Made by a program: the position numbers and the translations under genes. Source: Pararhodonellum marinum (GTDB lineage Bacteria; Bacteroidota; Bacteroidia; Cytophagales; Cyclobacteriaceae). From it: 64,000 nucleotides of DNA. The stretch is from NCBI RefSeq assembly GCF_015354735.1, contig NZ_JACEFJ010000007.1, forward strand, positions 186,001 to 250,000, read 5' to 3'. Positions 8,516-18,739 of the stretch are shown here, in pieces. Each line of letters starts with the position of its first letter. The first letter of the stretch is position 1. The notes beneath the pieces are model-generated. The model did not search any database. It was not told the origin of the DNA and saw only the letters and a program-made list of their open reading frames with translations.

Positions 8516-10297
8516 ATGTCCAGCTTTTATTCCAAAAAAGACCTCAGATTTCAGCTCTTTCAAAACAATCCTGTTTTGACCCTTAGTCAATATTCTTATT
8601 TCAAGGACCATGGGAAGGAAACTTATGAAATGATTCTGGACGCAGCAGATAAAATAGCCAATGCCTCCCTACTTCCTTATCTTTCAGAAATGGACCGAAA
8701 GGAACCGGTTTTGGAAAATGGCAAAATCAGGCTGCATCCTGCGATGAAAAAAATTCTCAGGCAGTTTGGCGAGGGCGGATGGATCAATGCCCCTTACACC
8801 TATGAAGAAGGTGGGCAGCAAATTCCCCAGGTCATTCAGTTGGCAGCTGGATTTATCTTTCAGGCAGCCAATTATTCCACCAGTGTTTTTCCGTTTTTGA
8901 CCTCTGGAGCCGCCAACCTGATCAGAACCTTTGGATCAAAAACCCTGATTGATAACTTTACCCCCAAAATGTACTCGGGAGAATGGCAGGGCACCATGGC
9001 CCTGACCGAACCGGACGCAGGTTCCTCCTTAACTGACCTCAGTACACAGGCTACGCCTACTGGTGAGGAAGGGGTGTATCAGATCAAAGGCCAAAAAATC
9101 TACATTTCCTGCGGAGACCACGATGCCTGCACCAATGTGGTCCACCTGCTGCTGGCCAGAATCAAGGGTGCGCCCGCAGGGACCAAAGGCATATCCTTGT
9201 TCGTCGTTCCGCAGAAACGTCTTCCTGATCTCAGGTCCAATGATGTACTGACAGAAGGCATCTACCACAAAATGGGATACAAAGGCGCACCCATTGCACA
9301 TTTGATGTTCGGTTCCCATGACAATTGCCTTGGCTACCTGGTGGGAGAACCTCACAAAGGACTTTCTTACATGTTTCAGATGATGAATGAAGCAAGGATC
9401 GGAGTAGGCATGAATGCCACTGCCATAGGCACCGCAGCTTATCAAGCCTCTTTGGCTTATGCCAAAGAAAGACCCCAAGGCAGAAAGGTAGGTGAAAAAG
9501 ACCCGGCAAGGCCTCAGGAACTGATCATCGCCCATGCCGATGTCAAGCGCATGCTGCTGTTCCAAAAATCCATAGTAGAAGGTTCATTGTCCCTGATTTT
9601 GTATTGCGCCTACCTGTCGGATCTGGTTCATGTGCAGAAAGGTCAGGAAAGGGAAGCATCCAGGACCTTACTGGATTTGTTGACCCCCATTGCAAAATCC
9701 TATCCATCCGAAATGTGTTGCCTTACTACCTCAGCAGCGGTTCAGGTGCTCGGAGGAGCTGGATATACCACCGACTTTCCTGCGGAGCAATATTACCGTG
9801 AAGCGAGGATCCATCCCATCCATGAGGGCACCACAGGTATTCATGGTCTGGATCTTTTGGGCAGAAAAGTAATCATACAGGATGGGATGGGTTTTACGCT
9901 TTTGATGAAAGCGGTGGGGTCTACCATTCGAGAAGCCAATGTACACGAAAGCTTGAAAAGATATACGGAAGTCCTCAGCCATTATCAGGAACTCTCCCAA
10001 AAAGTTACCCTGAAGCTGGTGGAAAAAGCCAGGGAAAACCCTGAAGAATTTTTGGCCGATGCCACCTTATACCTGGAGTTTCTAAGCATCTTTACACTTG
10101 CCTGGCAATGGCTGAGACAAGGGATAAGTCTAAAAGAAGCCAAAGAAAACGGACAGATCGGAGAAGCCTTTTACTTGGGAAAAATGACTACCCTGGAGTA
10201 CTTTTATGAATATGAATTGGTCAAAATGAAGGCTTTGGCAGAGAAATTGACTTCCAGTCATTTTCCCACCATCAAAATGAAAGCTGAATGGTTTTGA
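8516..10297 (+). CDS. Acyl-CoA dehydrogenase with C-terminal extension
   Basis: A 593-residue flavoprotein dehydrogenase of the long, FadE5/AcdA type rather than the 380-residue mitochondrial type. Key segments: ALTEPDAGSSLTDL (FAD and substrate binding), QVLGGAGYTTDFPAEQYYREARI, and the catalytic glutamate in HEGTTGIHGLDLLGRK. About 130 additional residues follow the catalytic domain and match the helical C-terminal domain of this subgroup. It should carry out the first step of fatty-acid beta-oxidation with an electron-transfer flavoprotein. It ends an apparent three-gene run with the DinB and acetyltransferase genes, and a fatty-acyl-CoA ligase gene lies close by on the other strand. Confidence 0.93.
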   Translation: MSSFYSKKDLRFQLFQNNPVLTLSQYSYFKDHGKETYEMILDAADKIANASLLPYLSEMDRKEPVLENGKIRLHPAMKKILRQFGEGGWINAPYTYEEGGQQIPQVIQLAAGFIFQAANYSTSVFPFLTSGAANLIRTFGSKTLIDNFTPKMYSGEWQGTMALTEPDAGSSLTDLSTQATPTGEEGVYQIKGQKIYISCGDHDACTNVVHLLLARIKGAPAGTKGISLFVVPQKRLPDLRSNDVLTEGIYHKMGYKGAPIAHLMFGSHDNCLGYLVGEPHKGLSYMFQMMNEARIGVGMNATAIGTAAYQASLAYAKERPQGRKVGEKDPARPQELIIAHADVKRMLLFQKSIVEGSLSLILYCAYLSDLVHVQKGQEREASRTLLDLLTPIAKSYPSEMCCLTTSAAVQVLGGAGYTTDFPAEQYYREARIHPIHEGTTGIHGLDLLGRKVIIQDGMGFTLLMKAVGSTIREANVHESLKRYTEVLSHYQELSQKVTLKLVEKARENPEEFLADATLYLEFLSIFTLAWQWLRQGISLKEAKENGQIGEAFYLGKMTTLEYFYEYELVKMKALAEKLTSSHFPTIKMKAEWF

Positions 10298-10330
10298 CCA
10301 AAATCATTTGTTTTTAATTCTGTTCGGGGA

Positions 10331-11935
10331 TTAGGCTGGGTTAGCCAAAATCATATCCGCCCCCTTCTCCCCGATCATGATACAGGCAGCATTGGTATTG
10401 CCAGAGATGATGGTGGGTATGATGGAAGCATCGGCAATCCGCAGGCCTTGGAGTCCATGCACCTTGAGCTCAGCATCTACCACTGAGTCCCTGTCCTGAC
10501 CCATTTTGCAGGTACCTACGGGATGATAGAGGGTTTCGGCGGTTTTTTGAATGTGGTCAAACAGGGCTTCATCCGAAAATTCCTTCGGCAAAAAGATTGG
10601 CCCTGTGGCCAATTGGCTAAGCGGAGAAGCCTGCATCACCTCTTTGGCCTTCAGCATGCCTTTTTTCAAAGTGGTAAAATCTTCCGGAGCTGAGAAAAAA
10701 TTGGGTTGGATCAAGGGGTCAGCAAAGGGGTCGTTGGATTTCAGTCCCACAAAGCCCTTGCTCTTGGGCCGGATGAGGATGACCATGATGCCAAAACCGC
10801 TTTTTCTGGGAAAGGTAGTGATGTCATAGATGTCCGTGCTGTAATCTTCCGCAATCCCGGAAGCGGCCAGATGAAACTGCACATCAGGCCGATCAAGTTC
10901 TGTAGCTGTTTTGATAAAAGCATTGGCAGTAAGGGGACCCCTCCCCAATGGCCCTTTTTTAAAAATCAGATACTGAAGGAGCGCCCTTGTCCTTGGGACG
11001 GGACTGAGCAATGCATTATCTGTGGGCCATTTGGACCAGGCTGTCATACCGCTCCAAATGTGATCCTGCAGATTTTTTCCTACACCCGGTAAATCATGTA
11101 GGGTCTCCAAACCAAAAGCATCCAGATAAGCAGATTTCCCTATTCCTGACAGCATCAACAGTTGGGGACTTTGGATGGCGCCGGCTGACAAGATCACTTC
11201 CTTATCGGCATAGGCCTGGTTTTTCTCTCCTTTCCCGTCGACAAATTCAACCCCTTTTGCCACTTTCCCTTCCAGTAAAATCCTGGTAACCCGAACGCCT
11301 GTCAAAACCTTCAGGTTTTTCCGGTGCAGCACAGGTTTCAGAAAAGCCGTGGCTGCACTTATCCTTTGGTTGTTTTTAATCGTAAACTGCAGCATGCCAG
11401 CACCCAGTTGCTCAGCCCCGTTAAATTCCGGATTTATGGGGATGCCCACCATTTCGCATGCCGCTAAAAATGCCTGTCCTACCGGATGGGGTTGGGGATT
11501 GCAGCCCACATGGAGCGGGCCGTTTTTCCCATAATAAGGTCCCTCAAAATCCACATTGTGCTCTGACTTTTTGAAATATGGCAACACGGAGTCATAATCC
11601 CAACCCTTATTGCCCAAGGCCGCCCACTCGTCAAAATCCAACTTATTTCCCCTCACATAGGCCATGGCATTGGTGCTGCTGCTGCCTCCCAGTGTTTTGC
11701 CTCTTGGTACAAAGAGCTTTCTGTTTTGAAGCTGGGCCTGAGGCTCAGTCCAGAATGCCCAGTCCACTTCTGTCCGGTGCAACTGTCCATAGGCCCCGGG
11801 AATATGGATTTCGGGTTTTTTATCCGGATTTCCTGCCTCCAACAAGAGAACGGAATTTTGGGGAGATTCACTCAGCCTGTTGGCCAATACACAACCGGCC
11901 GATCCGGCTCCGATGATGATGTAGTCCTGGGTCAT
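10331..11935 (-). CDS. GMC-family oxidoreductase (choline dehydrogenase-like)
   Basis: FAD-dependent alcohol dehydrogenase of the glucose-methanol-choline family, about 534 residues. The N-terminal FAD-binding motif IIGAGSAGCVLANRL, the second GMC signature around GGSSSTNAMAYVRG, and the C-terminal active-site region YHPVGTCKMG plus NTNAACIMIGEKGADMI are all present. The ATG at 11935 is preferred over a TTG at 11962 because the FAD-binding strand starts three residues after it. Substrate is unknown: choline or another alcohol. It lies downstream of the acyl-CoA ligase gene on the same strand but behind a strong terminator, so it is probably transcribed independently. It converges with the acyl-CoA dehydrogenase gene. 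Confidence 0.9.
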   Translation of the reverse strand: MTQDYIIIGAGSAGCVLANRLSESPQNSVLLLEAGNPDKKPEIHIPGAYGQLHRTEVDWAFWTEPQAQLQNRKLFVPRGKTLGGSSSTNAMAYVRGNKLDFDEWAALGNKGWDYDSVLPYFKKSEHNVDFEGPYYGKNGPLHVGCNPQPHPVGQAFLAACEMVGIPINPEFNGAEQLGAGMLQFTIKNNQRISAATAFLKPVLHRKNLKVLTGVRVTRILLEGKVAKGVEFVDGKGEKNQAYADKEVILSAGAIQSPQLLMLSGIGKSAYLDAFGLETLHDLPGVGKNLQDHIWSGMTAWSKWPTDNALLSPVPRTRALLQYLIFKKGPLGRGPLTANAFIKTATELDRPDVQFHLAASGIAEDYSTDIYDITTFPRKSGFGIMVILIRPKSKGFVGLKSNDPFADPLIQPNFFSAPEDFTTLKKGMLKAKEVMQASPLSQLATGPIFLPKEFSDEALFDHIQKTAETLYHPVGTCKMGQDRDSVVDAELKVHGLQGLRIADASIIPTIISGNTNAACIMIGEKGADMILANPA

Positions 11936-11990
11936 TTTTGGGTCGAAATGAATGCTGGGCAATAGAATTGATCAAAAGATCGCTTCAAAA

Positions 11991-12041
11991 TTTAAAAAAA
12001 ACCTGAATGCAAAATCGGATTTTTCAGTTGCATTCAGGTTT
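11991..12041 (-). terminator. Intrinsic terminator after acyl-CoA ligase gene
   Basis: Read on the minus strand, stem AACCTGAATGCAA pairs with TTGCATTCAGGTT across a 15-base loop and is followed by a run of T residues. It separates the ligase gene from the GMC oxidoreductase gene. Confidence 0.85.
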
Positions 12042-12055
12042 TGTTGGCGAAGGGA

Positions 12056-13735
12056 TCAGGCTAGGGTTTTCTCATGTTTTTCCTTGATCTTTCTGCGAAG
12101 GATTTTGCCCACATTGGTTTTAGGCAATTCATCCGTAAAAAAGACTTCTTTGGGAATCTTATAATTTGTCAATTCTTCCCGGCAATGGGAGATGATGTCT
12201 TCAGAAGTCACGGACTTGTCTTTCGGAACCACATAAGCCACTACCCTTTCTGTAGATTTATCATCCGGCATCCCAATGACACCTACTTCCAGTACCTTGG
12301 GATGGGAGGCAATCACATCTTCCACTTCATTGGGATAGACATTGAAGCCTGAAACCAATATCATTTCTTTTTTTCGGTCCACGATCTTCACAAAGCCATC
12401 TCCGTTGATGACCGCAATATCTCCAGTCTTGAACCAGTCTCCAATAAAGACATCCGCTGTCTCCTGTGGCCTGTTCCAGTAGCCTTTCATGACCTGGGGC
12501 CCTTTGATACACAGCTCTCCCCTTTCCCCGGCAGGCAAATCATTTCCCAAATCATCGATGATTTTTACATTGGTATTCGGCAAAGGAATGCCAATCGTCC
12601 CAATCCGCTCTGTCCCGTCAATGGGATTGCAGGTCGCAACCGGGGAAGTTTCCGTGAGGCCATAGCCTTCTGCAAGCGGAGTTCCAGTTACTTTTCTCCA
12701 GTTGTCAGAGGTGGCCTTCTGAACTGCCATACCACCGCCTACAGCAATTTTAAGGCTATCGAAATCCAGGTTTCGGAATGCCTCCTGATTCAGCAGGCCA
12801 TTGAATAGGGTATTGACACCTGTGATGACCGTAAACTTGTGTTTGCTCAGTTCTTTGCAGAAAGCAGGCATGTCCCTTGGATTGGTGATCAATACATTAT
12901 GTGCGCCGATTTTAAGCATCGCCAAACAGTTTACCGTGAGCGCAAAGATGTGATAAAGCGGCAATGCGGTAATGACGATCTCTTCCTTGTCTTTCAATTT
13001 TGGCTTCATCCAGGCAGAGATCTGCTGCATGTTGGCCACGATGTTGGCATGGGTGAGTTCGGCCCCTTTGGACACCCCGGTGGTACCACCCGTATATTGC
13101 AGGAAAGCAGCCTGACCCGGCTTCATTTCCACATGCTTAAAAGTGGAATTTTTTCCTTGGGACAAAACAGTTTTGAAGGGTATGGCCTTTGGAAGTGAAT
13201 AAGAGGGGACCATTTTTTTGATATACTTCACCACAAAATTCACGATACCCCCTTTCAGACCACCCAAAAGATCTCCCAGTTCGGTGATGATGATATGCTT
13301 GGCTGGGATTTCCTTCCTGACCTTTTGCAGGTTGGCAGCGAAGTTGGCCAGAATGACCACCACATCCACACCTGCATCATTGAACTGATGCTTCATCTCG
13401 CTGGCGGTATAGAGGGGATTGGTGTTGACGGCAACCATACCAGCCCTGAGGCTGCCAAACATGGCGACCGGGTATTGGAGACAGTTGGGCATTTGGATGG
13501 CCACCCTACTGCCGGGTTGTAACTTGAGCTCATTTTGCAGATAGGCTGCAAAATCGCCCGAAAGCCTGTCCAGTTCCTCAAAAGTCATGGTCTTGCCCAT
13601 GCATTCATAGGCAATGGCTTTTCCGTATTTTTTTACACTTTCCTCAAATAAATCAACTACACTGCTGTAGGCATTTACATCCACTTCCTTTGGCACTGAA
13701 GAGGGATAAAATTTTAACCAAGGATAATCTTGCAT
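12056..13735 (-). CDS. fadD: Long-chain fatty-acyl-CoA ligase
   Basis: ATP-dependent acyl-CoA synthetase of 559 residues, the expected FadD length. The P-loop-like motif LQYTGGTTGVSKGAELTH, the YGLTETSPV motif, and the hinge/C-domain sequence GDWFKTGDIAVINGDG with DRKKEMILVSGFNVYP are intact, and the catalytic lysine is in TNVGKILRRK near the C-terminus. It activates free fatty acids for beta-oxidation or lipid synthesis. An acyl-CoA dehydrogenase gene is 1.8 kb away on the other strand, in line with a fatty-acid degradation role. It is followed by its own terminator. Confidence 0.94.
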   Translation of the reverse strand: MQDYPWLKFYPSSVPKEVDVNAYSSVVDLFEESVKKYGKAIAYECMGKTMTFEELDRLSGDFAAYLQNELKLQPGSRVAIQMPNCLQYPVAMFGSLRAGMVAVNTNPLYTASEMKHQFNDAGVDVVVILANFAANLQKVRKEIPAKHIIITELGDLLGGLKGGIVNFVVKYIKKMVPSYSLPKAIPFKTVLSQGKNSTFKHVEMKPGQAAFLQYTGGTTGVSKGAELTHANIVANMQQISAWMKPKLKDKEEIVITALPLYHIFALTVNCLAMLKIGAHNVLITNPRDMPAFCKELSKHKFTVITGVNTLFNGLLNQEAFRNLDFDSLKIAVGGGMAVQKATSDNWRKVTGTPLAEGYGLTETSPVATCNPIDGTERIGTIGIPLPNTNVKIIDDLGNDLPAGERGELCIKGPQVMKGYWNRPQETADVFIGDWFKTGDIAVINGDGFVKIVDRKKEMILVSGFNVYPNEVEDVIASHPKVLEVGVIGMPDDKSTERVVAYVVPKDKSVTSEDIISHCREELTNYKIPKEVFFTDELPKTNVGKILRRKIKEKHEKTLA

Positions 13736-14053
13736 AGGTCGTTATGTTTTTTGGGTTTTAGGTTTCAAATGTAAAAGGCACTATGATTTAATAAATATAA
13801 ACGAATTATGTTTTTATTAAAAAGAATTGCCCATCTCCTTCCGCAATAAGGAATTAAATCTGTTTGAATACGCATTTACTGCTCAAAAAGTGCGCATGGC
13901 TCGAATTTCAAAATCAATTATCAAATGAACAATACAAATTCAATGTGCACAATGATATCCACCCAACAAGACTGCAGTGTGGACGAGTAAATCAGAAAGT
14001 GGCCTGAAAAAAGTGGCATAAAATTAGATGCTTGAAGAAAAACCATTTTCATT
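13736..14053. other. Intergenic stretch between divergent genes
   Basis: About 318 bp between the fadD-like gene and the coiled-coil protein gene. AT-rich, no reading frame or repeat supported; presumably holds two divergent promoters. Confidence 0.4.
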
Positions 14054-15262
14054 ATGAAAACACTTTGCACCCTCCTTTGTCTCAGCATATTGACTTTGAT
14101 GACCCAATACAGCCACGCTCAGAACGATTCCATTGTAACCTCACTGGAAAGAAGTTTGAAAAACAGCTTGCTGAGCAACATCAAACAGAAAACCGACTCT
14201 ATGGACAATCAATTGGGCGCCAAACTAAGCGACTTGGATGCCCGTATTCAACAGTTGGACAAATCTTTGAACCAAAGCAACACCGAAAGCCAAAGAATAG
14301 AAAAACTCGTAGAGCGGGTCAAATTGATTGAGGATGTTCAGGAAGCAGAGAAACTTTCCGAACTCAACATCTATCAGGGGAATTATCAGGCGGCCATCAT
14401 CAACCTGGTTTCCATGGAAAGGGAATTGAGGCCTTTGCTGCTTTTCGGTGCTACCAGGGACTTTTTCACAACCCTGGAGTCAGTTGGCAATCCAAGTACC
14501 TATCCCGGTTTCAATGAATGGTACAATGGCTACAAGGAGTATGTGGAAGAGAACAAAACCGGAAGCGCTTCCCTGGGTGTGGTGTCAAACCTGATGTCCC
14601 TGACCGGGGATCTCTCCGCAGGTACACCCATTTTCGGAACTTTCAGTCAGGCCTTGTTTACGGGCATGTCCAGCTACATCGACAACATCAACGGCAAAAA
14701 GAACCTTGACCTCAAACTCCGTAGCCAGAAAATGTTTGAACTGGTCACGGAATTGGGTCAGTACACCCATGAGATCCACCTGGTCGAAACAGAGTGGGCA
14801 GCCATTGATGCAGAACTAGAAGAACTCAAGCGCCTGTACGAAATCAACCTTCAGAAAAATCTCGATATCCTCGGGGTCAAAAAAGTAGATTTTGACAAAC
14901 GTTACAGTTTGGAAAATGATGCCAACAAAAGGTATGAATACCTCAATCAGTTGACCGACACCATTTCCAAAAGGGTCAGTGTTGAAAAATCCAAAAACCC
15001 GAAAAACTGGAAAAACACCTTCTACTATGAGATGTCGGAAGTACAGGCTTTAAAAATCCGTTTTGGAACCATTACATTCCGGATTAGGGAAAACATTTCC
15101 AAGTACAACGAGCTTATTTCCAAATACAAAAACAGCCGTCAAATGGGCTCCAAAATCGCTGAATTGGAAAACAAATTGAACGGGTTGCAAAACTCCTTTG
15201 ACAAAGCCTACAATCCCTTGGACTACATCAATTCGGCGAACAAAATGTACAAAGTAAATTGA
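14054..15262 (+). CDS. Secreted coiled-coil protein of unknown function
   Basis: A 402-residue protein with a clear Sec signal peptide (about residues 1-22, ending SHAQ). The mature chain is almost entirely charged helix: heptad-like stretches at about 25-105 (IQQLDKSLNQ, SQRIEKLVERV) and again at about 245-385, separated by a middle part containing a Gly/Thr/Ser-rich hydrophobic segment (SLMSLTGDLSAGTPIFG) that could be a small hydrophobic core or membrane-interacting loop. No catalytic motif recognised. It lies 102 bp upstream of a second envelope-protein gene on the same strand; the two could be a unit. Function unknown. Confidence 0.75.
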   Translation: MKTLCTLLCLSILTLMTQYSHAQNDSIVTSLERSLKNSLLSNIKQKTDSMDNQLGAKLSDLDARIQQLDKSLNQSNTESQRIEKLVERVKLIEDVQEAEKLSELNIYQGNYQAAIINLVSMERELRPLLLFGATRDFFTTLESVGNPSTYPGFNEWYNGYKEYVEENKTGSASLGVVSNLMSLTGDLSAGTPIFGTFSQALFTGMSSYIDNINGKKNLDLKLRSQKMFELVTELGQYTHEIHLVETEWAAIDAELEELKRLYEINLQKNLDILGVKKVDFDKRYSLENDANKRYEYLNQLTDTISKRVSVEKSKNPKNWKNTFYYEMSEVQALKIRFGTITFRIRENISKYNELISKYKNSRQMGSKIAELENKLNGLQNSFDKAYNPLDYINSANKMYKVN

Positions 15263-15364
15263 GCAATCACAACTCAATGAGGGGATTGAATGGCCACATC
15301 AGAACCAAAGTTTCAGGGTAGGTGTTTACTTTCTCCTAACCCTCACCTTAGCACAAAGCAATAA

Positions 15365-15979
15365 ATGAATAGATTTCTTTCCGGTATTTTAGTAGCCGCC
15401 ATCACTTTCGTGGGTCTTTGGTTTTTCTTGGATAAAAAAGAAGAAAGGGAGGAACTCCGTTCCAATTCAGATTTGATCCAACAGCAGATACAACAGGTGG
15501 GAAAGCTCATCGTAACAGAGGGATACTTTTCAGAAGTATTCACCTTCCAAAATTCCAAGAAATATTACCTCGACATTTTTTCATCCAACAAAAAGGCTTT
15601 GGTAGTGGCCAATGCCAAAGTAACAGTGGAATATGACTTAAGAAAACTGGAAACAGAAATCGACGAATCCAACAAAACCCTGATCATCAAAAAAATTCCG
15701 GAACCGGAAATCAACATCTATCCGGACATCGAATATTATGATGTCACCCAGGACTATTTCAATAAGTTTGAGGCCAAGGATTACAACAAAATCAAAGCGA
15801 GTGTCAATTCCCAAATCCGGCAAAAAATTGAAAAGTCTGATCTTAAAGACAATGCCCACGAGCGGCTGATGAGTGAACTCCTTAACTTTTATGTATTGAC
15901 CAAATCCATGGGTTGGACTTTGCAGTATGAAGAAATACTGATCGATGATCCTGAAATAATGCGGCAGTTAAGAAGGTAA
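15365..15979 (+). CDS. DUF4230-like membrane-anchored protein
   Basis: A 204-residue protein with one N-terminal signal anchor (residues 4-22) followed by a charged linker and a beta-rich extracytoplasmic domain. The order of strands (LIVTEGYFSEVF, KALVVANAKVTVEYDL, TLIIKKIPEPEIN) and the C-terminal helical part are what I recall of DUF4230 proteins, which are widespread in Bacteroidota and uncharacterised. The family call is from memory and should be treated as tentative. It follows the coiled-coil protein gene on the same strand. Confidence 0.7.
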   Translation: MNRFLSGILVAAITFVGLWFFLDKKEEREELRSNSDLIQQQIQQVGKLIVTEGYFSEVFTFQNSKKYYLDIFSSNKKALVVANAKVTVEYDLRKLETEIDESNKTLIIKKIPEPEINIYPDIEYYDVTQDYFNKFEAKDYNKIKASVNSQIRQKIEKSDLKDNAHERLMSELLNFYVLTKSMGWTLQYEEILIDDPEIMRQLRR

Positions 15980-16035
15980 AGTATGGCTTTATTTTAAAAC
16001 ACATAAATACCTCATTTAAAGAGATTTATATTATT

Positions 16036-17616
16036 TTATTTTTTCTTGTAAAGGGCGATCAATTTTTCGGCACAACGTTCCCCATCCATGGCTGCAGACA
16101 CTATCCCTCCTGCATATCCTGCCCCTTCAGCACAGGGAAAAAGCCGCTTGATTTGGATGTGTTCAAAAGTTTCCTTATCCCGGGGAATCCGAACTGGAGA
16201 AGAGGTTCGACTCTCTACTCCTATCAATTGGGCATCATTGGTCAGGTAGCCTTTCATTTTCTGGCCAAAAGTTTTCAAAGCATCTTTGAGCCTAACAGCG
16301 ATAAAATCCGGCAGAATTTCCCTCATGTCCGCTGACATTAGCCCCGGCTGATAAGAAGTAGGCAATAAATGATCACTCACCTTATCCTGAATAAAATCCA
16401 TCATGCGTTGGGCAGGAGCAGTTTGTGTCTTTCCTCCCGCTTTCCAGGCCTGCTGTTCTACCCTTGCCTGAAACCTCATGGGACCCAAGGCACCGTAGGG
16501 TTGGAATTCAGGCAAATCCTCCAGCTCAACTGCGACCACCATGCCTGAGTTAGCGAACTTGCTGTCTCTTCGACTGGGGCTCATGCCATTAACGACCAAT
16601 TCACCTGGAGAGGTGGCAGCAGGTACTATAAAACCCCCGGGGCACATGCAGAAAGAAAACACCCCCCTTTGCTTTCCCTTATAATGGGTCTGCTGAACCA
16701 GCGAATAAGAAGAAGCGGGCAAGTAGGGTCCTCTATCCACTTCGCAGTGGTATTGAATGCGGTCTATCAGCTGTTGTTGGTGTTCAATCCGGACACCCAA
16801 AGCAAAGGGTTTGGCTTCAATTAAGATCTTTTTGAAAGCCAGCAACTGGAAAATATCCCTTGCCGAATGACCTGTGGCGAGGATCACTCCCATGCCTTTG
16901 ATCTTTTCACCATCCTGCGTGATCACCCCTTTTATTTCATCATTTTCCAGGATCAAATCCACCACCTTCGTTTCAAAAAGCACCTGACCTCCTGCATCCA
17001 AAATGCTGTTTCTCAGCTCCTCTACCAGTTTAGGCAGTTTATTGGTTCCTATGTGGGGATGCGCGTCAATCAGGATTTCAGACGTGGCACCATGGGCCAC
17101 CAAAATTTCCATGATCCTACGGATATCCCCTCGCTTTTTAGATCGGGTATACAATTTTCCATCAGAATAAGTCCCCGCTCCCCCCTCTCCAAAGCAATAA
17201 TTGGACTCAGGATTGACCACATGATCTTTGTTAATGGCTGCGATGTCCCTTCTTCTGGCTCTGACATCTTTACCTCTTTCCAAGACGATGGGCTTGTAAC
17301 CCAACTCGATGGCCCTAAGGGCCGCAAAAAGCCCTGCCGGTCCAGCCCCGACGATGACCAAAGCATCTGAATTAGTGACGTTGGGATATTCCCTATGCCC
17401 ACTAACCAATTTATAAGGTTTTTCTTGGATAAACACTTCCGCAGTGACATTGACCTTGACCTGTCTTCCTCTTGCATCAATACTTCTTTTGAGTTGACGA
17501 ACGTACAAATCAGATTGGTCAGGATGTATTCCCGCCTGCTTTAAGGCAACCTGACGAAAATTCGTTTCGTCATAGGCCTCTTCAGGTTTGAGTTGGAGTT
17601 GGATTTCTTTTTTCAT
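16036..17616 (-). CDS. FAD-dependent dehydrogenase, COG2509-like
   Basis: A 526-residue flavoprotein. An N-terminal domain of about 85 residues precedes a dinucleotide-binding motif VIVGAGPAGLFAALRAIELG at about residues 88-107. Characteristic segments of this uncharacterised family follow: CFGEGGAGTYSDGKLYTR, ATGHSARDIFQLL, FCMCPGGFIVPAAT and the C-terminal CAEGAGYAGGIVSAAMDG, which contacts FAD. The family is broadly conserved but its substrate has not been assigned as far as I know. The gene is monocistronic and convergent with the DUF4230-like gene. Confidence 0.88.
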   Translation of the reverse strand: MKKEIQLQLKPEEAYDETNFRQVALKQAGIHPDQSDLYVRQLKRSIDARGRQVKVNVTAEVFIQEKPYKLVSGHREYPNVTNSDALVIVGAGPAGLFAALRAIELGYKPIVLERGKDVRARRRDIAAINKDHVVNPESNYCFGEGGAGTYSDGKLYTRSKKRGDIRRIMEILVAHGATSEILIDAHPHIGTNKLPKLVEELRNSILDAGGQVLFETKVVDLILENDEIKGVITQDGEKIKGMGVILATGHSARDIFQLLAFKKILIEAKPFALGVRIEHQQQLIDRIQYHCEVDRGPYLPASSYSLVQQTHYKGKQRGVFSFCMCPGGFIVPAATSPGELVVNGMSPSRRDSKFANSGMVVAVELEDLPEFQPYGALGPMRFQARVEQQAWKAGGKTQTAPAQRMMDFIQDKVSDHLLPTSYQPGLMSADMREILPDFIAVRLKDALKTFGQKMKGYLTNDAQLIGVESRTSSPVRIPRDKETFEHIQIKRLFPCAEGAGYAGGIVSAAMDGERCAEKLIALYKKK

Positions 17617-17720
17617 GGGCTTCCGGTAAGGTGTTTATCCTTAAATGGAACAATGGGATTTGATAAATTTATTTTATATGCCTGAAGTTTAGGCTATATC
17701 CTACAAGTTATGTAAAAAAA

Positions 17721-18686
17721 TCAAATTTCCTCTTGGCCAAATATCTCCTTGACCACCCATCCTTTACCCCAATTGTCCTTTTCTTCTTCCGTCCATAATT
17801 CGGGATAGAAGACCACTTTTTGAAAACGGGGTGGCAGGTATTTTTGCCAGTTGGTGCCACCTGTGGCGGCAATGTCTTCTGGATTGCGCTGTAGATACCT
17901 CACCGCTGACTTGTAATGGGCCAATGGCCAGAACACATTGGCTTTCAGGTCCATGGATTTCATCAGATCGGTAAGCTCCTGATCCACATCTTTACATTGC
18001 CTGTATTTTCCCCAGAGGTTATTGTCTTTATAATTGACAATCAATTCCTTCAGTTCCTTACCGTATTTTTTTTCGAAATTCTTTAGGGTAAGTGTTTTCT
18101 CTCCTGTGGCCAATTCGGTAGCTCCGAATTGCCAATATAGGTTATCAAAGAGTTCCTGCACCGATTCCTGTCCGGAAAAATCCATCCTTTCTTCCAAATG
18201 AACTAAGTTTTGAACCGGAGTGGATAGGATTTCGATGACCCTGAACTGGGCACTTTGAAAACCGCTTGAAGGCAGCAAAGACATCCTGAACTTGAGGAAC
18301 TGATCCTTTTCCATGCCTTTCCACATGACGGTGAAGGAGGAAATCAGGTGGTCAAAATACATGATGACCCTTTCCAGCCTTTCCTTAAAAAAAGCAGCTT
18401 TGATGTCTTCCTGTTCGGCAATTTGCTCCATTTCCCAAATGATCAATTTAAAATACAACTCGGTGATCTGATGGTAGATGATAAAAATCTTTTCGTCCTT
18501 AAAGGAAGTTTTGGGCTGCTGCAGGCTCAGCAGGGTGTCCAGGTTGATATAATCCCAGTAGGTCAGGTAATCCGCATAAAGCAGTCCTTCCAGGTAAGAG
18601 GAAAGATCCTGCCCTGAAGCTTTGAACTTTTCCTGAAGCAACTTGATTTTTTCTAAAGTTTCTGCCGGATATTGGGTATGGGGCAT
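17721..18686 (-). CDS. kynA: Tryptophan 2,3-dioxygenase-like protein
   Basis: Heme-dependent dioxygenase that opens the indole ring of tryptophan to N-formylkynurenine. The family signature YHQITELYFKLIIWEME carries the distal-side His and substrate-binding residues, SSGFQSAQFRVIEI is the conserved helix contacting substrate, and FWPLAHYKSAVRYL followed by TGGTNWQKYL carries the proximal heme ligand and the Gly-Gly-Thr loop. Length 321 residues is slightly longer than proteobacterial KynA, as expected in Bacteroidota. It is divergent from a glutaryl-CoA dehydrogenase-like gene, whose product would act at the far end of tryptophan degradation through glutaryl-CoA. Confidence 0.9.
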   Translation of the reverse strand: MPHTQYPAETLEKIKLLQEKFKASGQDLSSYLEGLLYADYLTYWDYINLDTLLSLQQPKTSFKDEKIFIIYHQITELYFKLIIWEMEQIAEQEDIKAAFFKERLERVIMYFDHLISSFTVMWKGMEKDQFLKFRMSLLPSSGFQSAQFRVIEILSTPVQNLVHLEERMDFSGQESVQELFDNLYWQFGATELATGEKTLTLKNFEKKYGKELKELIVNYKDNNLWGKYRQCKDVDQELTDLMKSMDLKANVFWPLAHYKSAVRYLQRNPEDIAATGGTNWQKYLPPRFQKVVFYPELWTEEEKDNWGKGWVVKEIFGQEEI

Positions 18687-18739
18687 GATATTTTTTTGGA
18701 TTTATAGCGCTTTTCGAAAAAGAACTTGCGTTTTTAAAC